Source: Methanomicrobiales archaeon HGW-Methanomicrobiales-6
GTDB taxonomy: Archaea > Halobacteriota > Methanomicrobia > Methanomicrobiales > Methanoculleaceae
Direction: 5' to 3'
DNA length: 35,213 nt
Assembly: GCA_002839575.1 (NCBI GenBank)
Contig: PGYH01000007.1
Span: forward strand, 1-35,213
Under the pieces are notes generated by a model that saw only the letters and a list, made by a program, of their open reading frames with translations, made no database searches and had not been told where the DNA came from. Position 1 is the first letter of the stretch; every line of letters begins with the position of its first letter. Position numbers and translations under genes: made by a program. Below, piece after piece: positions 15,996-23,579 of the stretch.

Positions 15996-17300
15996 TTACG
16001 CGCTCTCCGGGTTTACAACCCGTCCTGCAAAGAGGATCGTGTCGGAATCCTCCTCGACGATAAGGAAGACGAACGGGTGGTCCGCCCGGAAGACGGGTGT
16101 TTTGTCCTCCATGGGTGCGCTCGCCAGGTTCATGACGACACCGGTCGCCGCCGCGGCCTCGGTGCCCTCCTCGTTCACGTCGACGAATGCCTTATGGACG
16201 ACGTCGCTGATGAAGAGGTCTTCTGTCCCATCCATTCCCGAGAAGTTGGCCGCATTGGTAAATGCTGTTGGCATTCCCATAGTCGCAAGCACCTGCGGGA
16301 GGCTGTACGTCGTCTCAAGCGTGAACTTCGGGAAGACGACCCTGACGCGCTGGTCGATCATTGAGTCCTGGATCCCGGAGAGCGTCCTGGCGTCGAGAGC
16401 CTCCTCGGCAGCCGTCAGGTTATCTTCCTGCGGGAGGAGGACGAGCATCGAGAGTTCCGTTCCGTCGGCGTGCGCATACGGCATCCTGAGCACCTGGAGG
16501 CTCTCGGTCTCGGTATACCCGTAGATTGCATCCTCGTCTGTGCGGTGCATCATCTGGACCTGCACCGTCTCCCCCGGAGCGACCCGGAACTCCTCCTCGG
16601 TCGTCTCGGCGGGGTCGAACTGCTTGACCCAGGTGCCCTTGAAGTAGATCGCGTTCGTGATCACGAGCCGGGTCATCGGATCGACTGAACCCGCCGGAAG
16701 GAGGTCGCGGATCTTATCCTCGGTCTTCTCCTCCACCCAGCGGTTGATAGTCGCACGCGACCCCTCAGGGTCGTTGATGAAGTCGAGGTTCGTGACATTT
16801 GCCCTGTACCACCGTGCGGCCGTATCGACGTACTCCGGGAGGAACGGGTAGGTTTCCTCAGCCCAGAGAGCATTTGCGGTGCGGAGGGTGTAATTCTCGT
16901 CCCCGCTGTTCAGGACGGCATCAAGCCCGGCAAACCCTGCACGCCGGAGAGTCTCGTTCTGTGGCAGGTGGAGCACCGACCCGATCTCGTCGGCGGTCGT
17001 GCCCCGGGCGCCCTCGTAGGTGATCGCGAGGGCCGAGGAGATGCTGTAGGGCGAGAAGAAGATGTTCTTGCCCGCATTCCCCGGGTCGCTTGCGAGGTGC
17101 CGGTAGAGGTCGGCCGCGAACCGGTTGTTCCCCGCCGAGACGTTGCCTGTGCCTTCCGCAACCGGCCCCGGCGTCTCCTGCCCGGCGGGAGGGGCCGACT
17201 GCCCGGACGTGGTTTGCGGCGTATCGGTGCACCCGGCAACGATGCAGCCGATCACGATGAGGCCTGCGAGAAGCAGCAGGCCGCTGATCCTTCTGTTCAT
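15996..17300 (-). CDS. serpin (serine protease inhibitor), lipoprotein
   Basis: The 434-residue protein begins with a signal peptide and lipobox VAGC (Cys24), then a Thr/Pro/Gly-rich linker (about 25-55), so it is predicted to be membrane-anchored outside the cell. The rest is a complete serpin fold: NIFFSPYSISSALAITYEGA, NALWAEETYPFLPEY, ITNAIYFKGTWVKQFDP, ELSMLVLLPQE and FPKFTLETTYSL. The hinge of the reactive centre loop is EEGTEAAAATGVVM (about 377-390), with small residues needed for inhibitory insertion, then NLASAPMEDK, and DHPFVFLI closes it. P1 is uncertain; small or hydrophobic residues suggest subtilisin- or elastase-like targets. ATAATTAT at 17323-17330 is placed for a leaderless start at 17300. 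The gene is 70 bases downstream of the GH15 gene. Confidence 0.92.
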   Translation of the reverse strand: MNRRISGLLLLAGLIVIGCIVAGCTDTPQTTSGQSAPPAGQETPGPVAEGTGNVSAGNNRFAADLYRHLASDPGNAGKNIFFSPYSISSALAITYEGARGTTADEIGSVLHLPQNETLRRAGFAGLDAVLNSGDENYTLRTANALWAEETYPFLPEYVDTAARWYRANVTNLDFINDPEGSRATINRWVEEKTEDKIRDLLPAGSVDPMTRLVITNAIYFKGTWVKQFDPAETTEEEFRVAPGETVQVQMMHRTDEDAIYGYTETESLQVLRMPYAHADGTELSMLVLLPQEDNLTAAEEALDARTLSGIQDSMIDQRVRVVFPKFTLETTYSLPQVLATMGMPTAFTNAANFSGMDGTEDLFISDVVHKAFVDVNEEGTEAAAATGVVMNLASAPMEDKTPVFRADHPFVFLIVEEDSDTILFAGRVVNPESA

Positions 17301-17322
17301 GCTGTGTGATATGGCACACCGG

Positions 17323-17330
17323 ATAATTAT
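17323..17330 (-). promoter_or_regulatory. TATA box of the serpin gene
   Basis: ATAATTAT on the minus strand is centred about 26 bases before the ATG at 17300. A leaderless mRNA is expected, so the serpin can be transcribed separately from the upstream GH15 operon. Confidence 0.55.
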
Positions 17331-17370
17331 GCCTGGCGTTAACGACGAACGTCTTCGAAGTCTTGCCCCC

Positions 17371-19287
17371 TCAGACGGGCATCTTCTGGACGCGCCCCCC
17401 TTCGAGTTCCGCACGGTGCTCCGGTGTCCCTATGGGTGCGTGTCCCGGAATCGGTTTTCCTTCGGCGTAGGCAAGGTAGAGAGCGCTGTTGACAAGGCCG
17501 ATATGCGTGAATGCCTGGGGGAAGTTGCCGAGGAACTCTCCCGTCGCCGGGTCGAACTGCTCGGGGTAGAGGCCCACGTGGTTCGCGCGGTCTACCATCC
17601 TCTGAAAGAGCGGTTGCGCCTCCCCGACCCGGCCCGAGAGTGCGAGGCAGTCGATGAGCCAGAACGTGCAGAGCCCGAACGCGCCTTCTTCCCCGGGAAT
17701 GCCGTCGTCCACCCGGTAGCGGTAGACAAGACCGTTCTCCATCAGCCCCTCCATCGTCGCGTCGATCGTCCCCTGGACCCGCTCATCATCAAAGGGGAGG
17801 AACTCGAGCAGCCCGATACGGAGGTTCGCGGCATCCAGATCCTTCGACCCATACGACTGGACGAACGCGCCCACCTCCGCATCGTAGCCCTGTTCGAGGA
17901 TCTGCCGTTTTATTGCCGTAGCGCCTCGCGCCCACCGCTTTTTGTCCCCCTGGAGACCGTATCGGTCGACGAGGTGAACCGCCCGGTCGAGGGCCACCCA
18001 GAGCATCACCTTCGAGTAGACATAGTGGCGCTCCTCGCCCCGGATCTCCCAGATCCCGTGGTCGGGTTCTTTCCGGAGGGAGCATGCCTCGTCCGCGACC
18101 CTGGAGAGGAACGCCATCTCCTTCTCCGGGAGTTCGTACCCCCGCCGGAGGAGCTCGTACGCGGTGTTGAGGAGTTCCCCGTAGATCTCGAGCTGGAGCT
18201 GTTTGGCGGCGCCGTTCCCGATCCTGACCGGGCGCGAACCCCGGTAGCCCTCGAGGTGGGGAAGTTCCTCTTCATCGAGGTCGGTCCACCCGTGGATGCT
18301 GTACATGAGATGGAGCCCCGGCCCTTCTTCGGCATGTATCTCCGAAACTCGCTCCATCCAGGCGAGGAGATCGATCGCCTCCTCGTCATGCCCGAGAGCG
18401 ATGAGCGCCTGCGCCGTCATGGCCGAGTCGCGGATCCAGGAGAACCGGTAGTCCCAGTTCCGCACGCCCCCGATATCCTCGGGGAGCGACGTCGTCGGTG
18501 CGGCGGCGATCGCACCCGTCGCCGTGTTCGTCAGCAGTTTGAGAGCGAGTTCGGACCGGACGAGGAGCGGCAGCAGGTCGCCCGCCCACTCCTCTGCGCG
18601 TGCGGCCCCGCTCCCGTGCGCCCACGCCCGCCATACCTCCCTCGTCTGCTTCTCCACGGCCTCCGCCCCGTCGGGCGCGTACGTCAGATCTTCGGTCCCC
18701 CACCGGGCTATCAGGACGCGCTGTTCGCCGTCCCGCATCGGGATCATCGCCCGGAGTGTGTGCCCGCCCTCTTCGCTCCCGATCTCCCCGGCACCTTCGA
18801 GGCCGAAGAGGGTCATGTCGTCTCTCCCGTCGGTTGCGAGCCAGCCGCCGGGGATCCGCGAGACCCCGGTCGTCCCGCGGGCATAATCGAACCGGGGCGA
18901 CCACTCGACCGCCGCCTCCACGCTTCCCCGGTTGCACTCGAGGATGCGGTAGAGTTCTGGCGGGGCGAACGAGCCTGCGCGCCCCTCGATATCCCCGGAG
19001 AGCGGCATCAGATCGGTCACCACGAGTGTCCCCGCGTCGCCGGAGAACTCCGTCTTGAGGATGTTGGTCTCCTCGACGTACCGTTGCCGCCCGCGTCCAG
19101 CACTCGGGATCGAGACCCTGAACCTGCCGCCCCGCCGGGCATCGAGCAGGGCGGCAAAGACGCTTGTCCGGTCGAGGTAGGGAAAGCAGCACCAATCGAT
19201 CGAGCCGTCTGTCCCGACAAGCGCCGCCGTCCTGAGGTTCCCGATGACGGCATAGTCGCTGATAGGTTTGTAGCCGTTCTTCTGCAT
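17371..19287 (-). CDS. glycoside hydrolase family 15 (glucoamylase/trehalase-like)
   Basis: The 638-residue protein has the N-terminal beta-sandwich of archaeal/bacterial GH15 (ISDYAVIGNLRTAALVGTDG, DWCCFPYLD) and the (alpha/alpha)6 catalytic domain with NWDYRFSWIRDSAM (about 277-290), GYRGSRPVRIGNGA (about 347-360), GIWEIRGEERHYVYSK (about 411-426, general acid Glu) and EEGAFGLCTFWLID (about 533-546, general base Glu). LGNFPQAFTHIGL near 586 completes the family signature. There is no signal peptide, so the substrate is intracellular: trehalose, glycogen fragments or another alpha-glucoside. It starts 4 bases after the stop of an LLM oxidoreductase gene, so it is probably cotranscribed and translationally coupled. 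Trehalase versus glucoamylase cannot be decided here. Confidence 0.93.
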   Translation of the reverse strand: MQKNGYKPISDYAVIGNLRTAALVGTDGSIDWCCFPYLDRTSVFAALLDARRGGRFRVSIPSAGRGRQRYVEETNILKTEFSGDAGTLVVTDLMPLSGDIEGRAGSFAPPELYRILECNRGSVEAAVEWSPRFDYARGTTGVSRIPGGWLATDGRDDMTLFGLEGAGEIGSEEGGHTLRAMIPMRDGEQRVLIARWGTEDLTYAPDGAEAVEKQTREVWRAWAHGSGAARAEEWAGDLLPLLVRSELALKLLTNTATGAIAAAPTTSLPEDIGGVRNWDYRFSWIRDSAMTAQALIALGHDEEAIDLLAWMERVSEIHAEEGPGLHLMYSIHGWTDLDEEELPHLEGYRGSRPVRIGNGAAKQLQLEIYGELLNTAYELLRRGYELPEKEMAFLSRVADEACSLRKEPDHGIWEIRGEERHYVYSKVMLWVALDRAVHLVDRYGLQGDKKRWARGATAIKRQILEQGYDAEVGAFVQSYGSKDLDAANLRIGLLEFLPFDDERVQGTIDATMEGLMENGLVYRYRVDDGIPGEEGAFGLCTFWLIDCLALSGRVGEAQPLFQRMVDRANHVGLYPEQFDPATGEFLGNFPQAFTHIGLVNSALYLAYAEGKPIPGHAPIGTPEHRAELEGGRVQKMPV

Positions 19288-19291
19288 ACGA

Positions 19292-20263
19292 TCACCTGCC
19301 GACCGCGGGGAGAACCTCGCGCCCGAAGTCCTCGATGAACGCGGTCTGGTCTTTTGTCACGTTATGGAGGTAGATCCGGTCGATCCCGAGATCAAGGAAC
19401 TCCTGCAGCCGCTCGATGTGCCGGTCGAGGTCCGCCGAGATCAGGATCTTCTCCTGGAGGTCTTCGTCCCTGACGAACCCGCCTGCGGCGTCGAACTCTC
19501 GCGGCGTCCTGAGCTCGGTGATGAGCCCGCCGCCGAGCATCATGTTCCGCCACTGGTCGTGCGCCCCCCGGATCGCCTCCTCGCCGTCCCGCCCGTAGGC
19601 GACGTCCAGTTTGAGATAGACCGGTTTCCCCTCTCCCCCGCCCCTGCGGAAGAGGTCGATGATCTCCGCGAGCCGGCAGAGCGGCTTTGCCAGGGTGATG
19701 AGGCCGTCCGCCCACCCGCCGACCCATTCTGCGGTGCTGCAGGCGTTCGCCGCCGCGAGAAGGAGCGGGGGCTCCGAGGGTCGGGTGTAGAGCCGGGCTC
19801 TCTCGACCCTGACGGCGCCGTCGCGTGTCACGGTCTCCCCCGCCCAGAGGTCGCGCATCACACCGGCGCACTGGAGCAGCCGGTCGTTGCGCTCTCCCCG
19901 GCCGGGCCAGCGTTCGCCGATGATCCCTTCGTTGAGCAGTTCCCCGCTCCCGATGCTCACCCAGAACCGGCCCGGGAAGATCACGGCGAGCGTTGCGGCC
20001 GCATGAGCGACGATTGCCGGGTGGTAGCGGTAGCCCGGGGCGGTGATGATCCCGAACGGCATCTTCTCCGTGGCGTGCATTGCCGCACCGAGCCACGACC
20101 AGGCAAACCCGCTCTCCCCCTGCCTCTCGCTCCAGGGGTGGAAGTGCTCTGAGGAGAGCACCGAGTGGAACCCCGCGGTCTCTGCCGCTTTTACGTGTTC
20201 GAGCAGTTCCCCCGGCCCGAACTGCTCGTGGGAAGCGTAGTAGCCGATCCTGTTCCTATCCAT
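19292..20263 (-). CDS. LLM-class flavin oxidoreductase (F420-G6PDH-like), copy 1
   Basis: The 323-residue protein is a luciferase-like monooxygenase-fold enzyme. It starts IGYYASHEQFGPGELLEHVK, contains SSEHFHPWSERQGESGFAWSW (split here over residues about 39-59), and VSIGSGELLNEGIIGERWPG. These match the group related to F420-dependent glucose-6-phosphate dehydrogenase and the TIGR03885-type flavinoid oxidoreductases. F420 is abundant in methanogens and is the probable cofactor, but FMN is possible. GGAGGT at 20271-20276 precedes the ATG by about 7 bases. The second paralogue ends 43 bases upstream and GH15 begins 4 bases downstream. The two paralogues share a perfect 41-base DNA stretch, so they arose by tandem duplication or exchange sequence. 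Confidence 0.86.
   Translation of the reverse strand: MDRNRIGYYASHEQFGPGELLEHVKAAETAGFHSVLSSEHFHPWSERQGESGFAWSWLGAAMHATEKMPFGIITAPGYRYHPAIVAHAAATLAVIFPGRFWVSIGSGELLNEGIIGERWPGRGERNDRLLQCAGVMRDLWAGETVTRDGAVRVERARLYTRPSEPPLLLAAANACSTAEWVGGWADGLITLAKPLCRLAEIIDLFRRGGGEGKPVYLKLDVAYGRDGEEAIRGAHDQWRNMMLGGGLITELRTPREFDAAGGFVRDEDLQEKILISADLDRHIERLQEFLDLGIDRIYLHNVTKDQTAFIEDFGREVLPAVGR
20082..20122. repeat. 41-base perfect repeat, copy in first LLM gene
   Basis: This segment is identical, base for base, to 21115-21155 in the second LLM gene and lies in the same reading frame. It encodes the segment QGESGFAWSWLGAA. Flanking DNA differs, so the identity is local. Confidence 0.85.
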
Positions 20264-20306
20264 ACCTGAACCTCCGGTTAACTCCCGTCGTGCTCCGGTC
20301 CTCCCG

Positions 20307-21302
20307 TCACGCCGCCGGAAGAGGGGCCGTGCGGGTCAGGGCCGGCAGCACCTCTCTGCCGAAGTCCTCGATGAATGCCTCCTGCTCCCGGTTGACGTTG
20401 TGGAGGTAGAGTCGGGTGAATCCGAGCTCTATGTCGGTCTTTAACCATTCGGCGTGTTCTCTGAGGTCCGCCGAGGTGCGCACCTCGCTTGCGACCTCTT
20501 CTGCGGTGATGAACTCCGCGGCCGCGTCGAGGTGTTCGGGCGTTCGGAGGTTCTCGAGCACTGGCCCGGAGAGGATGTTTGCCCGCCACTGGTCATGCGC
20601 CCCCTGCACGGCCTCTTCGTGGCTCCGGGCGTAGGAGAGGTCGACCTTGAGATAGAGTGGTTTCCCCTCCCCGCCGCCGCGGTGGAACGCCTCCATGATC
20701 TTTCCGAGTTGCTTCTCTGGCCTTGCGGTGGTAATAAGACCGTCCGCCCACCCGCCCAGCCACTCAGCCGTTTCGGGGGAGAGGGCGGCGCCTATCAGCG
20801 CCGGCGGTTCGGCAGGACGGGTATAGAGATGCGCCTCGACGGTGCGTATCAGGCCTGCGGTCGTCACGGTCTCGCCCGCCCAGAGCCTGCGCATGATCGT
20901 CGCGGCCTCGAGCAACCGCTCGTTCCGCTCCTCTTTTGGGGGCCAGGGATCGCCCGTGATCCCCTCGTTGAGGAGCTGGCCGCTCCCGACGGCGACGAAG
21001 AACCTGCCGGGGAACATCTCCGCAAGGGTCGCTGCCGCCTGTGCGGCGATGGCGGGGTGGTAGCGCTGCACGGGCGCACAGACGACGCCTGCGGAGAGTG
21101 AGGTCGCCTGGAGCGCCGCACCGAGCCACGACCAGGCAAACCCGCTCTCCCCCTGGGCGGGGGTCCAGGGGTTGAAGTGATCCGACGAGAGCATGCTCTG
21201 GAACCCGGCTTTCTCAGCACGTTGTGCGAGGTGTAGCAGCGCGCCCGGGGGAAACTGTTCGTGCGATGCGTGATACCCTATCGTCACTTCTGATCCTGCC
21301 AT
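20307..21302 (-). CDS. LLM-class flavin oxidoreductase (F420-G6PDH-like), copy 2
   Basis: The 331-residue protein is clearly homologous to the next gene downstream: IGYHASHEQFPPGALLHLAQ, SSDHFNPWTPAQGESGFAW and VAVGSGQLLNEGITGDPWPP. The shared segments cover the cofactor-binding barrel. GGAGG stands about 7 bases before the ATG at 21302, and a TATA box near 21363-21376 gives it a promoter, so it is likely the first gene of an operon with the second copy and GH15. Between the copies the C-terminal halves differ more than the N-terminal ones, which suggests different substrates on the same cofactor chemistry. An F420-dependent sugar or sugar-phosphate oxidoreductase is the most likely role. Confidence 0.86.
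   Translation of the reverse strand: MAGSEVTIGYHASHEQFPPGALLHLAQRAEKAGFQSMLSSDHFNPWTPAQGESGFAWSWLGAALQATSLSAGVVCAPVQRYHPAIAAQAAATLAEMFPGRFFVAVGSGQLLNEGITGDPWPPKEERNERLLEAATIMRRLWAGETVTTAGLIRTVEAHLYTRPAEPPALIGAALSPETAEWLGGWADGLITTARPEKQLGKIMEAFHRGGGEGKPLYLKVDLSYARSHEEAVQGAHDQWRANILSGPVLENLRTPEHLDAAAEFITAEEVASEVRTSADLREHAEWLKTDIELGFTRLYLHNVNREQEAFIEDFGREVLPALTRTAPLPAA
21115..21155. repeat. 41-base perfect repeat, copy in second LLM gene
   Basis: Identical to 20082-20122. Retention of synonymous positions as well as codons means recent gene conversion or duplication rather than protein-level selection alone. Confidence 0.85.
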
Positions 21303-21362
21303 GATACCGCCTCCGTATCGGTCCGCCTTCCGTGAACCGGTGGCCAGACAGGGTTCCCGGGT

Positions 21363-21376
21363 ATTTAATATATACC
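21363..21376 (-). promoter_or_regulatory. TATA box of the LLM-LLM-GH15 operon
   Basis: On the minus strand the sequence reads GTATATATTAAATA. It is about 60-70 bases before the ATG at 21302, giving a leader of about 40 bases with GGAGG. The stop codon of the upstream holin-like frame falls inside this box. Confidence 0.6.
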
Positions 21377-21796
21377 GGTGTGGCTGAGATCCGGCACCAC
21401 ACGCTCCGGACCGGCGACGCTGCCGCTAAAGGGACTGTGACACCTGGCGGAGACAGGGGTCCGGGGTGCAGGGAGGCACCCTGCTCCAACTGCGGGAGGC
21501 ATCGAAGCGGGCAGCTGCCCGGGACGCCCGGAGTCACGTTTTTTTGCGAAATGGTTGTAGAGCAGCCTGAAGATGCCTGCAGCTGCGAACCCGTCGATGA
21601 CCCCCCATACGAGGCCGATGACGCTTCCTTTCGGGCTGCCGCGGTATCCGGGGTATATCCGGCCGATGAGTTCTCCGTACCGGCTGCCCCTTCCCCGCTT
21701 ATCCCGCGTGAGAAGCAGCCACCAGGTCAGGAGAACTATGCCTGATCCCCAGAAGAGCCCTCCTGCGAGGGCAAACGCTTTCAGATCGAGCTTCAT
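21365..21796 (-). CDS. holin-like small membrane protein with probable frameshifted 3' end
   Basis: The first 84 residues have two membrane segments, FALAGGLFWGSGIVLLTWW (about 8-26) and GSVIGLVWGVIDGFAAAGIF (about 57-76), with GRIYPGYRGSPKGS between. This is the pattern of archaeal small proteins often annotated as phage-holin-like, normally under 100 residues and ending soon after LYN. Here the frame runs on for about 57 residues of Pro/Ser/Arg-rich sequence to a stop at 21365, inside the next gene's TATA box. The change begins at a run of seven A (minus strand, 21539-21545). One extra A would give KKT and a TGA at 21534-21536, an 87-residue protein. Ribosome site GGAGGAG precedes the ATG. 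The function is unknown and there is no lysis cassette. Confidence 0.7.
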   Translation of the reverse strand: MKLDLKAFALAGGLFWGSGIVLLTWWLLLTRDKRGRGSRYGELIGRIYPGYRGSPKGSVIGLVWGVIDGFAAAGIFRLLYNHFAKKRDSGRPGQLPASMPPAVGAGCLPAPRTPVSARCHSPFSGSVAGPERVVPDLSHTGIY

Positions 21797-21920
21797 CCCA
21801 TCGTCTCCTCCCCTTGCCGGGGCGCACCCCTCTCGTTTCGGGTGTAAAGAAGGTGCCGCACGCCGGGCGGGCATACTTCCACGGCTCCCGGGAGGCCGGC
21901 ACCGGTGAACGCCGTCCCCT

Positions 21921-23309
21921 TCATGCCAGTCCCAGAACCTCGATGTAGATGTAGTAGACCGAGAAGGCTGCAAAGAATACACCCACGGCGAAGGTCAGGA
22001 TGGTGACAGAAAGGGATGGCCGGAACTCCCGCGGAAGTGTCTGCCTGTTCAGGTAGAGCGTCGCGAACGCGACCACTGGGATGTGGATCGCCTCGACGAT
22101 CCCCGCCATGCCGAGAAAGGTGACGGGTTCCGGCCAGACGACGATGAAGATGAGCGGCAGGACTCCCATCAGCCCGAGCAGGTAGACGTAGCGGTAGAAC
22201 CGCATCGAGATCCATCGCCCCGCAGTCTTCACCTGGCGGGCGATGAAGATCGATCCCTGGCCGAGCATCCTGGTCCAGCCGTCGAGGTTCGCGACGATGG
22301 TGCTCCAGAAGGCGAAGAACGCGGCAAGGATCATCAGCCATGTTCCCGGCGCCCCCCAGACGTCCCCGAGGAGGACCGAGAGGACCGCGGTCACTTCCGG
22401 GCCCTGGGGGAGGAGGCCCTGCGGCTGGAGGAGTTCGGCGCCCAGGATGAGGAGCGCGATGAGCAGGATGAGGACGATACTCGAGGCGATGGTCGTGGAA
22501 ACGGTCATGATCCGGATCCAGTCGCGTATCCGCCCGGTCTCGGTCGGAGAGAGGTGCCCGATATCCGGCAGGTCCTCTTCCTCGATGACCGCCTCCTCCC
22601 CTCCCCGCCTGTGGACGGTGTAGTAGGCGGAACCGTAGCCCCGGGCCGTGAGCCAGTAGGAGTACCAGATGAGGCCGGCGGCCCCCGACATCATGAACCC
22701 GATCCAGGGGAGGAGTTCGGCGAAGTCGACGTCGGGGGGGAGGGCCGGCACCAGGCCGGCGGCGAGCGGTTCGGTGCCGGGGAAGACGAAGGCTGCGGTG
22801 ATGACCAGGGCGACGATGATGACGATGGCCATCACGATAGAGGCGTATTCGACACCTTTGTACCTCCCGAAGAAGACCAGGACGAGCGAGATCAGCAGGA
22901 ATATGATTGCCCACGCCACGAACCCTCCGGGAAGGGCGAGGATGATCGCCGAACTCGCGGCCCCCGCCATGCCGGTGATGGTGGTGACCGCGACGAAGAT
23001 CTGCGGGAGGATGATGATCCAGACACCCCAGTTCTTCGGCCCGGGGAGGTTCTTGATTCCCTGGAGGAGCGATCCTCCCGTCACGACCGCGTATCGCCCG
23101 ATTTCGCGGGCGAGCAGCGCCTTGAGGAATATCGCGAGGATGAGTGTCCAGAGGACGGTATAGCCGTAGAGCGAGGCGATCCGCGGAGTGAAGAGGAGTT
23201 CCCCGGTCGCGATGGCCGAGATCATCCAGATGATCGCGGGCCCTATCCATTTGACGACCTCCCGCCCGCGGGGGGCCGGGGGGACAATGGTCCGGTCTTC
23301 GTCTGCCAT
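21921..23309 (-). CDS. Nramp-family-like transporter without the usual metal-binding motifs
   Basis: The protein (about 462 residues) has about eleven hydrophobic segments with Nramp-like order, starting IGPAIIWMISAIATGELLFTPR (membrane helix 1) and including MAGAASSAIILALPGGF, GFMMSGAAGLIWYSYWL (about helix 6) and ILAAFFAFWSTIVANLDGWTRML. Classical Nramp proteins bind metal with DPGN in helix 1 and A/M-P-H in helix 6; here those positions read ATGE and MSGA. This suggests a different cation or another substrate, as in Nramp-related proteins. CTTATGTAT near 23337-23345 is a TATA box, which excludes the upstream ATG at 23342. ATG at 23315 and 23309 both fit; 23309 is listed. Its stop is 125 bases before the next gene. 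Confidence 0.78.
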   Translation of the reverse strand: MADEDRTIVPPAPRGREVVKWIGPAIIWMISAIATGELLFTPRIASLYGYTVLWTLILAIFLKALLAREIGRYAVVTGGSLLQGIKNLPGPKNWGVWIIILPQIFVAVTTITGMAGAASSAIILALPGGFVAWAIIFLLISLVLVFFGRYKGVEYASIVMAIVIIVALVITAAFVFPGTEPLAAGLVPALPPDVDFAELLPWIGFMMSGAAGLIWYSYWLTARGYGSAYYTVHRRGGEEAVIEEEDLPDIGHLSPTETGRIRDWIRIMTVSTTIASSIVLILLIALLILGAELLQPQGLLPQGPEVTAVLSVLLGDVWGAPGTWLMILAAFFAFWSTIVANLDGWTRMLGQGSIFIARQVKTAGRWISMRFYRYVYLLGLMGVLPLIFIVVWPEPVTFLGMAGIVEAIHIPVVAFATLYLNRQTLPREFRPSLSVTILTFAVGVFFAAFSVYYIYIEVLGLA

Positions 23310-23405
23310 GGGCATTCTGCCCTGCAGGGTCCGGGCATACATAAGTCTTGCCGCGGTGACCTGACCCGCGGAGGCCGGGCCCGGTGGGAAAAAGTGGGGT
23401 TGTTC

Positions 23406-23528
23406 TCAGGCGGCGGCTGCGGGCTGCCCCGGAGAAGTGCCGTCGGAGAGCCGCTTGATGAAGAGCCGGGCCCAGATGTATGCAACGATACCGCCGGCGA
23501 CCTGCCAGCACCCGGGTAGCTGCGGCAT
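23406..23528 (-). CDS. short membrane protein, 40 residues
   Basis: A short frame begins MPQLPGCWQVAGGIVAYIWA and continues RLFIKRLSDGT, ending in PAAAA before a TGA. It has one hydrophobic helix with an adjacent basic stretch, as in small membrane proteins. On the minus strand CGGTATACAT at 23551-23560 is centred about 27 bases before the ATG, so a leaderless transcript is expected. That promoter agreement is the main reason to call it. No homologue is recognised. It lies between the Nramp-like gene and a decayed ORF, with its own promoter. Confidence 0.55.
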   Translation of the reverse strand: MPQLPGCWQVAGGIVAYIWARLFIKRLSDGTSPGQPAAAA

Positions 23529-23550
23529 ATCCGGGACAGGTCGACGACTG

Positions 23551-23560
23551 ATGTATACCG
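23551..23560 (-). promoter_or_regulatory. TATA box of the 40-residue gene
   Basis: CGGTATACAT on the minus strand, centred about 27 bases before the ATG at 23528. The spacing supports a leaderless start. Confidence 0.5.
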
Positions 23561-23579
23561 GGGCGATCCGGCTACGTGA

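Noticed and set aside
17125-19338. Long + strand frame (737 codons) across the GH15 gene.
   Set aside because: The minus strand encodes full GH15 signatures; the + strand frame has Pro/Arg/Glu-rich shadow composition.
22083-23519. Long + strand frame (478 codons) across the Nramp-like gene.
   Set aside because: Asp/Glu/Arg-rich mirror of membrane-segment codons; no start signal or domain.
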